Assembly (NCBI RefSeq): GCF_013141695.1
Contig: NZ_WHNY01000008.1
Coordinates: forward strand, 1 to 64,000
DNA: 64,000 nt
Source: Paenibacillus plantarum
GTDB taxonomy: Bacteria; Bacillota; Bacilli; Paenibacillales; NBRC-103111
Direction: 5' to 3'
In this document: piece by piece, positions 58,401-64,000 of the stretch
Layout: every line of letters starts with the position of its first letter
How positions within the stretch are numbered: the stretch's first letter is position 1
Made by a program: the position numbers and the translations under genes
The notes under the pieces: model-generated
Told to the model about the DNA's origin: nothing
Database searches by the model: none
Seen by the model: only the letters and a program-made list of their open reading frames with translations

Positions 58401-59595
58401 TGAACGCGTTTATAATGCCATTATATTTGAGTAATAAACTAGCTGTACCTAAATAGAGGGCTTTAATTTTTAGGGTTTGGTTATCCAACGAAATTGCTTT
58501 ATGTCCTGCATCCGAGTAAAACAACCCTAGCATTTCATAATTCGTTATCTCTTCAACCCTACCATCATCTAGCTTATTAAATACTTTTAAATCTTTCTCT
58601 TGTCCGACACGCATGAGACTAGGATCAATCGTTAACTTCGTAGGAGCGTTAATTTGCACATTATTAAAGTAAACTCCGCTTTGGCTCACATAATTATAGA
58701 AAACGCCGCTTTGCTCGGAATATTCCCCCTTAATAAAGCCAATTTCTAGTTCAAATGAATAGATTCCCTGAATAGGTAATTTAATTTCATTTCCTCTACT
58801 TTTTGACGATAGTCTCAACTCATACCTATGATCCTTCACCAGGATTTGTGACGGTTCCAAAACAATAACATTATTCAAATAGTGTGTTGAATCTTGTGCA
58901 AGTTGCTCATAACCACTCAATCTGTTCAGATTTAATATATCCAGATATTCACCTGTGGTGACATCAAACAAATTGAAATCTGTAGCTGCTAACTGTGTAA
59001 CTTCAAATGCCGCTGTATTGTTAGCCTTTGGAAGTCGAATCTTAATCGCATTTGATTCACTATTGGCTGGAGTAAAGCTGAAAAGAGTACTATCGGGAGG
59101 GATATATGTATTCGCACCAAAAGCTGATATATATTGTTGACCTACAATACGGTAATAGCCGAGATCAGTTTGATCACCGTAGTAGAGAACATTCCCGTTA
59201 GAAACAGTTTCCATGGTGAATTCCTGTGTCGTTTCTCCATCGAAAGCTACGATTTTACTAGGTGCCGTCTCTGAACTGTATCCATAATCATTGAAATTAA
59301 CATTTTTTAATCTATTATTCATTTTATCAAACGGAAAGTAAGAACCCCAAAAATAATTCTCTTTAACATTATTATCATCATAAGTAATGGTTGTTACAGT
59401 ACCTTGATTCGTTACATCTACAGATACCTTGGTGGGATCCTTGACATAAACGTAACCTCTTAATTTCTTATCATCCGCTGAGTACATAAAAAAACCGTGA
59501 AAAGCATAAGAAACAGTCGGTAAACTAATTTGGAGAATAAATATTACAATCAAAGCTAAACTAATCTTTCGGAAAATATCTTTCCAATTCTTCAT
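55450..59595 (-). CDS. Large S-layer-homology (SLH) surface protein
   Basis: This exported protein of about 1381 residues has a signal peptide (MKNWKDIFRKISLALIVIFI, cleavage after SYA). Four modules of about 110-130 residues in the middle share a pattern of F.D.D…G.I…L.W, (I/S)GY.V.F and (I/M)P.GA..(I/L), like fibronectin-type-III domains with Ca-type acidic loops. A Gly-rich hinge (GVSGGFGGGPMG) follows. Three C-terminal SLH domains (FADVQDDDFAKADIESLAAS; FMDVNPTDWFSQAVDTAVSS; a third from LSWQVDAWASDAA) anchor the protein to pyruvylated cell-wall polymer. ATG at 59595 is used because it begins the signal peptide. The neighbour upstream is an O-antigen-ligase-type gene. The adhesion or enzymatic role is unknown. 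Confidence 0.88.
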   Translation of the reverse strand: MKNWKDIFRKISLALIVIFILQISLPTVSYAFHGFFMYSADDKKLRGYVYVKDPTKVSVDVTNQGTVTTITYDDNNVKENYFWGSYFPFDKMNNRLKNVNFNDYGYSSETAPSKIVAFDGETTQEFTMETVSNGNVLYYGDQTDLGYYRIVGQQYISAFGANTYIPPDSTLFSFTPANSESNAIKIRLPKANNTAAFEVTQLAATDFNLFDVTTGEYLDILNLNRLSGYEQLAQDSTHYLNNVIVLEPSQILVKDHRYELRLSSKSRGNEIKLPIQGIYSFELEIGFIKGEYSEQSGVFYNYVSQSGVYFNNVQINAPTKLTIDPSLMRVGQEKDLKVFNKLDDGRVEEITNYEMLGLFYSDAGHKAISLDNQTLKIKALYLGTASLLLKYNGIINAFTIHVTANGAIDGGANLYAYTFEDQNPVRGQIDPLLSWFAGTESNYSGYQVSFSDANDVALGATYNIAKNDVPNHKYVVDLTSNQLPAGAVYIDVFPKDLDGHTGTEMWRKQVYDNTANSPVNPTSNAAIPAPVIRDMQFKDQDFTLDNLGGSVLWYDASTLPTPATSYSIYFVDANNSKLKSIAEIPISSFKMVSQGVDLPSYQIEFPMGYAMPSGAQRLGIFGKNAQGEGTKGYYFGFWDKITVTGGNDYFEDIDNRAGHINAALKWMPMVNEANITGYVVQFLGNRLNPIGRPLPEINKGQQQYSMPILDNQIPADAKLIELSAVNADDEYLLLGRYSLSDNILGEAASSVTVDQQLHGISQIIYKDTDGEDGEIGGYFYFFSENPATNSPFSHYEVYFVNDQLQKLKPIMSVPKNFIGTYQSSIPMNTQIPNGATKLAVYGISQVGESLPASVDLYSPPLLASQISITNNKSDTADTITLTGLQANDVVRVYGDATTSNTFLVGTVASNATTISFSVPELGKEAGSLYFSYERLNRLPSLKVQKAYDKEPATGVSGGFGGGPMGTIESFKWDIINQNGKIRITSSIDSDQLKKLADEQAKAGKNEIPIDLKTNAEGYDFQINAGLLEEIGNKVEDAMLVFNTTIGTTRIPFDVLQEAVKANGGKDSMGLRISIDKLPAADQVNLEKTISSNGGESVGKALSYELSLVENNKTVATIDSFSEYVGHVILLPKDFKLNAGEKLNGAVWDPTSKTLISVPLTISLDKDGKPAYATLWRKGNSIYTVYTAQKQFADVQDDDFAKADIESLAASHVIQGFEDGSFRADSSVTRAEFATLLVRGLGIKSVSGTNKGFMDVNPTDWFSQAVDTAVSSSLISGYEDGTFRPTQSITHQEAVTMISNALKFINAATKLDDSERAQYVKRMSELSWQVDAWASDAAAMTLKRNILNANNGFSFEKDAKTTRGQTALLINKLLQNAEWPKN

Positions 59596-59681
59596 GCCCC
59601 GAGCCACCCTCTTCATGTATGATGCGATAATAAACAAAAATGATTATACCATAAAAGATATAACCATCTAGTAAAACCAAT

Positions 59682-61211
59682 TTATTCCTTCACCACAAAT
59701 TGACTAAGTTCTTCATCTAGTTGTTGGTATAACATCTCATCAGGCACGCGATGTATGGCTTGTTCAACTTGCGCCTTGCCTTTCAAATATTCATTGCGAT
59801 TCCCTGTCTTGTTTCCAAGTAATACGTACAATTTAGCCTTGTCATAGTAGACTGATGCCGCCCAGGGCATCCATTTTTGTGCAGTCGAATAATCTTGAAC
59901 TGCTGATTGCAGATCTCCAGCAGCAACACTATCCTCACCTCTCGTCTGATAGTATTTCCCTATCTCCACCCAACTTGTGAAAAATATCATAGCTGCTATA
60001 CAAGTAACTAGTATTGTTTTTACAAATTTGTTGGGTTGGATAACTATAGTGGCTTTATCGGGACTCTGCACCATAATGAACGCAACGAACATCAGAAAAA
60101 CAGCGAATAAGAAGAGGAAACTAAAATCGAAATCAAAACCTGCATGAAGCAGCAAAACTGCGCTCGTCAGCAAAACACCTTTTATCCATATCAAAGTAGA
60201 ATGATCGGTGGCAGTTTGTATGGATTTGATCAGAACAACACTGCAATACAATAGGAAAACGGCGATACCAATAAACAGCAATGGCCCAAAGATACCGATA
60301 TCTAGTGCCAACTGCAAATAATGATTATGTACAAATCGAACAAAATAATCCTCTGATTGATACTGTGTTTGCAGTACACTCCACCCACCACCACCAGTTC
60401 CAAGCCACCAATGATCAGCAATCATGGATAAACTATCTTTCCAATAGATGAGTCTCATTCGAAACTCTGAGGTCTCTGGCTGAATGGTTTGGAGCCTTGA
60501 CAAAAAAAAGAGGATGTCCTTTTTTAATAGCGCCGCCACGACAAAACCCAGCAGATGAGCAGTTCCTATTTGTAGCCACATGTCCCTCTTTCGAAACTCC
60601 TGAAATAAGAATAACGCCGCTATTGATATAAGCCATAGCACCCAGACAGATCTAGAAAAGGTCAGCAGGATTCCTGTCGCTTGAATAGTCATAAGAACGA
60701 AGTCGCCTTTACGCGCCTCTTTTAAATAAAAGAAAGCAGTCATGAGTAACGTGATCAGCAAAAAAATAGCTAGCGCGTTTGCATAACCAAGGGTTGATTC
60801 CAAGCGATTTTGCCTTTCCATTTGAAACACAATACCTACAACAGCAGTAAAGCTCCCTAAGTAAGGGAACCATCGAAATAGTTTCATAAATTGATCTTTG
60901 GTCAACGATGACATCATGATCGAGAATGGAAGTAGTGCTGTTATTTTAATAGCCTCGAATATGGCTTTCTCAAGATCAACCGCGACTAACGTACTTGCCC
61001 AGTACAATACAATAATAAGAAATAAACTCAAGTGTACCAGATGCAAGCGCACCTGCTTGAGAGTTAAGATAAAGGCTGAAAATCCAAGCAAAATCCAGAT
61101 ATTAGCGAATAAATAACTCATTTCATATAGAAATCCTTGTTTGAGAGCCCCGATCCCTACAAAGAGCAAAATGATGAAATATACAAATTTGTGAATAGTC
61201 CTGTCCTCCAT
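59682..61211 (-). CDS. O-antigen ligase/polymerase-family membrane protein with TPR tail
   Basis: This 509-residue membrane protein has about 11 helices and the Wzy_C/O-antigen-ligase signature in its large outer loop (FRMRLIYWKDSLSMIADHWW, FVRFVHNHYLQLALDIGIFG). A C-terminal tail of about 110 residues after the last helix has two TPR-like helices (SVAAGDLQSAVQDYSTAQKW). Family members polymerise or transfer lipid-linked glycans outside the membrane. It lies 86 bases upstream of the SLH protein gene on the same strand, so it could glycosylate surface protein or make the wall polymer the SLH domains bind; both are inference. Confidence 0.87.
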   Translation of the reverse strand: MEDRTIHKFVYFIILLFVGIGALKQGFLYEMSYLFANIWILLGFSAFILTLKQVRLHLVHLSLFLIIVLYWASTLVAVDLEKAIFEAIKITALLPFSIMMSSLTKDQFMKLFRWFPYLGSFTAVVGIVFQMERQNRLESTLGYANALAIFLLITLLMTAFFYLKEARKGDFVLMTIQATGILLTFSRSVWVLWLISIAALFLFQEFRKRDMWLQIGTAHLLGFVVAALLKKDILFFLSRLQTIQPETSEFRMRLIYWKDSLSMIADHWWLGTGGGGWSVLQTQYQSEDYFVRFVHNHYLQLALDIGIFGPLLFIGIAVFLLYCSVVLIKSIQTATDHSTLIWIKGVLLTSAVLLLHAGFDFDFSFLFLFAVFLMFVAFIMVQSPDKATIVIQPNKFVKTILVTCIAAMIFFTSWVEIGKYYQTRGEDSVAAGDLQSAVQDYSTAQKWMPWAASVYYDKAKLYVLLGNKTGNRNEYLKGKAQVEQAIHRVPDEMLYQQLDEELSQFVVKE

Positions 61212-61345
61212 TCATTGCCTGATGCCTACCCATCCATCATAAGGTACTACTGCAGAATAGTACTTATTTCATTCATCATAAACTGTTATCTTGAATGTAT
61301 AAACATTTGCCCAAAATTACCACTGAGCGAAAGGGAGGTTGCTTC

Positions 61346-63016
61346 TTGGACATTCATAATCGATTTGAGAACTTAGAAAAGAGAGTTGACGAGCTCGAGA
61401 AAGAACTCGCACTTTATAAGCAAAGCAAACCAACTGAAAACAGAGTAAGTCATCCTAATCCTAATCTTAATCCCACTCCCAATCGCATTCCCGTTCAAGT
61501 TCAGCCCATTGCACCACCCCAACAAGCAGCTATGAAAGAAGAGACCGACTGGGAACACCTCATTGCCAGGGTATGGCTGCCGAGAATTTTTATGTTCGTA
61601 CTTCTGATCGGTATCGTATGGGGATTCAAAGCGGCGGTTGACAACGGACTCCTCACTGAGCAGATGCGCTGTGCTATTGGCTATGTCGTCGGGGGGACCT
61701 TCATAATCCTCGGGTTTAAACAACACAAGGCTAATCGTCCACTGCTGTCACAAGTGTTGTTAGGCGGTTCCATCGGATTATTAATGCTAACCACCTTTGC
61801 TTGTCATCAATTGTATGAACTCATTGGAGCGCCTATTGCGTTCACACTGAATGTGTTATGGGTCGTCTTGGGCTTATGGTTTTCACACCAATTAAAATCA
61901 CAATCCTTGGCGATCATAGCAAGTGCAGCAGGTGTTTTAACACCTTTCTTATTAAATAGTGACAACCCTTCCTCTCTATTTTTCGTTAGCTACGAGACGC
62001 TGTTATTTGTAAGTTTCATGATATATGCCATACGACGTACATTTGTCGGCTTATTCTATACTTCGTTCGCGCTACTCCCCTTAGCCTTGTTCCTATTTGG
62101 CCTTGGTGTACATGGGGATACCAAGATTGCAGCAATTGGGATGCTCGTACAACAAGTAGCTTTGTTAGTGTCTATCTGTTTGAAAAGCCCTACAATGAAT
62201 CACCAACTTCGATTGCTGATTCCAAGTTTCGCGTTCACCGCTATTTGGTTTAAAGTGGCCTACACAGATATGCAATTCAACGTTGTGATGGTTTCCACTT
62301 GTATAGCCTATGCCTTGCTTTCCTACTGGTTCAGCAGAACAGCACACGAAAAGTTGCCCTATACCATGACAATAGCATCCTATGCTTTGCTTTTCTACTC
62401 GGCTAACTACTTCAGCGCTGATGCATTACCTGGTTTCCTATTGATTGAGGGAATTATTGCGTTGTTACTTGGTTTCATCGTGAAGTCAGTCTTACAAAAA
62501 ATCAATGGAGTCATCATCTATGTAATCGCTTTTGCAACTGCATTGGGTACAGTCACCGAGGGTATGAGCAGTATCCTGTCGGTAGTCATGCTAATATGGC
62601 TGCTATTATTAGGAACCATGGCAGGTATGATTGCAATAGTTTCACATTTCGGGGTCGGCACCAACACGAAGAGCACATTAATTACGCTTAAGTATGGACT
62701 TGGGTTCCTATTCTTGTGTTTCATAACGGAAGTAACCGGAACATTGACAGATGGTTTCAGTGTGAATATCCAACACTTATGTGTTTCTACGGCGTGGCTC
62801 CTTTACGCGATTAGTGTAATTGCCTACGGACTGAAGAAAGAAGTCAAACAAATCAGACTCACTGGTATCGCTTTATTATTTCTAACTTTAATGAAGGTCA
62901 TCTTGATGGATCTACCAAATGTCTCCCTGACAATCAAAGCGATTTTGTTTATTGGACTTGGTTTTGTTGGCCTTTTGTTATCTCGCTTCTTCTACAAGAA
63001 GTCATCCAACACTTGA
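61346..63016 (+). CDS. DUF2339 polytopic membrane protein
   Basis: This protein of about 556 residues starts with a coiled coil (NRFENLEKRVDELEKELALY) and a Pro/Asn-rich linker (PNPNLNPTPNRIP). About 18 helices follow, beginning with ARVWLPRIFMFVLLIGIVWG, as in the DUF2339 family. Biochemical function in the family is unknown. The TTG at 61346 has GGGAGG 8 bases upstream and fits; the ATG at 61295 would add 17 residues without a ribosome site. It is divergent from the O-antigen-ligase-type gene across a 134-bp region. Confidence 0.83.
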   Translation: MDIHNRFENLEKRVDELEKELALYKQSKPTENRVSHPNPNLNPTPNRIPVQVQPIAPPQQAAMKEETDWEHLIARVWLPRIFMFVLLIGIVWGFKAAVDNGLLTEQMRCAIGYVVGGTFIILGFKQHKANRPLLSQVLLGGSIGLLMLTTFACHQLYELIGAPIAFTLNVLWVVLGLWFSHQLKSQSLAIIASAAGVLTPFLLNSDNPSSLFFVSYETLLFVSFMIYAIRRTFVGLFYTSFALLPLALFLFGLGVHGDTKIAAIGMLVQQVALLVSICLKSPTMNHQLRLLIPSFAFTAIWFKVAYTDMQFNVVMVSTCIAYALLSYWFSRTAHEKLPYTMTIASYALLFYSANYFSADALPGFLLIEGIIALLLGFIVKSVLQKINGVIIYVIAFATALGTVTEGMSSILSVVMLIWLLLLGTMAGMIAIVSHFGVGTNTKSTLITLKYGLGFLFLCFITEVTGTLTDGFSVNIQHLCVSTAWLLYAISVIAYGLKKEVKQIRLTGIALLFLTLMKVILMDLPNVSLTIKAILFIGLGFVGLLLSRFFYKKSSNT

Positions 63017-63035
63017 GTACTTCCCCTAATGTTGC

Positions 63036-63073
63036 AAAAAAGGCGTTCACTCCATAGAGTGGACGCCTTTTTT
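63036..63073. terminator. Bidirectional terminator between convergent genes
   Basis: AAAAAAGGCGTTCACTC-catag-AGTGGACGCCTTTTTT hairpin; T6 on both strands. Confidence 0.92.
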
Positions 63074-63076
63074 CTT

Positions 63077-64000
63077 CTACTCTCGTGCTCGATCTGTGCG
63101 GAATGTCCCCGCCGGCAAGCCAAGTCCATTTACCAAATTGGCCTCCGTGTAATTCGTCCAAGCATAACGCGACTTGGCTGGCTTCGTAATCTCTGGATGC
63201 CACACTTGGACGGTGTTCCCAACGATACTCGCTTCAGCGGTCAGGTACAAACCATCCTCCGCAGCAATTTGGAAGCCGATAAGTTGCTCGTTCCCCCCAG
63301 AAAGTCCTAGTCCCCCATCTGTGTGATCAAAATGAAGCACAATCCGCCCACCTTCAATGTGCAGCTCACGGTACACGGGGCCTGAGCTCGTAAGCTCTCT
63401 CCCATAGACATGCTCTAACGCTGTTAAAGCGAGGCGCTGCCCCACGGTCCGCTTATCTCGCGGATGAATGTCATCGCGTTCCCCGCAATCTAAGGTGACG
63501 GCCATGCCCGTATGCGGGACGCGCTCATTCACGATCGCTTGGGACTCCCGAAGCAGCGGCCACGATTCACCGTCTGGTTTACCATCCGCACAGTAGGATG
63601 TCAATTGGACGAAGTGGAAAGGGAGATTGTCATTGTGCCAGAGTGAACGCCAATTATGGATAAGTCCTGTCAGCAGTTTGTCATACAGTAACGCACGACT
63701 TGCATCGCTCTCCCCCTGGTAGAATAGGAACCCCTTCAAGCCGTAAGGTACGATTTTGAGCAGCATCGTCTCATAAATGCCACAAGGCCTCATCGGATTA
63801 TGAGGATTCATTGGTGGAGGCCATGGATAGCCCCCTAGTTCCTCTAACGTGGCACCCGCTGCTTTGCGCTTCTCATAATCTGCCGTCGCTTGATCATACG
63901 CTTGTTGAACACTCTCGAAAGCGACCCAATCGAAATCCTTGATCTCTTCAGCAAATGTATCCAGATACACTTGAAGTTCAGGCTGTTGTTGAATCGTCGA
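63077..64000 (-). CDS. Sialate O-acetylesterase (C-terminal part, cut by window edge)
   Basis: The frame stays open to the right window edge, so only the last 307 or so residues are seen. They include GLKGFLFYQGESDASRALLY, the family's Gly-Glu-Ser block, LPFHFVQLTSY, and GMAVTLDCGERDDIHPRDKR with the catalytic Asp/His pair of SGNH hydrolases. A beta-sandwich-like end follows (AEDGLYLTAEASIVGNTVQV). Relatives deacetylate sialic acids or plant acetyl-xylan; the nucleophile Ser and any signal peptide are outside the window. The GTG at 63970 is merely internal. Confidence 0.88.
   Translation of the reverse strand, partial: STIQQQPELQVYLDTFAEEIKDFDWVAFESVQQAYDQATADYEKRKAAGATLEELGGYPWPPPMNPHNPMRPCGIYETMLLKIVPYGLKGFLFYQGESDASRALLYDKLLTGLIHNWRSLWHNDNLPFHFVQLTSYCADGKPDGESWPLLRESQAIVNERVPHTGMAVTLDCGERDDIHPRDKRTVGQRLALTALEHVYGRELTSSGPVYRELHIEGGRIVLHFDHTDGGLGLSGGNEQLIGFQIAAEDGLYLTAEASIVGNTVQVWHPEITKPAKSRYAWTNYTEANLVNGLGLPAGTFRTDRARE

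Noticed and set aside
1..64000. Transposase (including a RAYT-type) that could mobilise the repeat islands
   Set aside because: No such gene was found in the window; if one exists it is elsewhere in the genome.

Overview
The window looks like chromosomal DNA of a spore-forming, S-layer-bearing Firmicute of the Paenibacillus type. Evidence: a gerK-type spore germination operon, strong AGGAGG ribosome sites with frequent TTG/GTG starts, an SLH-domain surface protein, a GDP-heptose (S-layer glycan type) sugar operon, a YesM/YesN-type two-component system next to a sugar ABC transporter, and a bacillibactin-type siderophore locus. No rRNA, tRNA, CRISPR array, IS transposase or prophage gene was seen.

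Layout. 1-464: repeats only. 465-7981: a small Cys-knuckle protein, a secreted repeat protein, a Bcr/CflA-type drug exporter, a 1096-residue secreted multidomain protein, and a 5'-truncated carbohydrate-binding gene. 8082-9699: an Old Yellow Enzyme gene divergent from an ArsR regulator with an apparent CTG start. 9932-16258: surface glycan genes, namely two glycosyltransferases with extraordinary polybasic N-termini and the hddA-gmhA-hddC-gmhB operon. 16711-23519: sugar ABC importer plus sensor kinase and response regulator. 23997-25442: DbpA-type RNA helicase. 25569-29743: gerKA-KC-small membrane protein-KB. 29788-31417: an acetyltransferase remnant, an intact acetyltransferase and an AraC/GyrI-like regulator. 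32000-53371 (all minus strand): the complete iron-siderophore block, transcribed in the order sfp, btr, feuABC, [1.4-kb repeat island], besA, dhbA, dhbC, dhbE, dhbB, dhbF, mbtH, MFS exporter. 53465-64000: beta-lactamase-fold hydrolase, P-loop kinase, SLH surface protein, O-antigen-ligase-type membrane protein, DUF2339 membrane protein, and the C-terminal part of a sialate O-acetylesterase.

The iron block is a coherent system. DhbA/C/E/B make 2,3-dihydroxybenzoate and load it. The adenylation codes read from DhbF are glycine then threonine, so the product should be the bacillibactin trilactone. Sfp primes the carrier domains, MbtH assists adenylation, a 14-TM MFS protein probably exports, FeuABC imports, BesA hydrolyses the trilactone, and Btr senses it. 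Three Fur boxes sit directly behind three promoter -10 boxes (besA operon, feuABC, btr).

The most unusual thing in the window is not a gene. Seven complete intergenic islands plus one half-island share one exact layout: two 25-bp units in direct order spaced 50-51 bp, then about 35 bp, then two units in inverted order spaced 50-51 bp (183-187 bp in all). Three unrelated sequence families use this same layout. Three of the family-1 islands adjoin minisatellites (37-, 36- and 69-bp units), and one minisatellite is bracketed by two near-identical islands. I know of no described element with this architecture.
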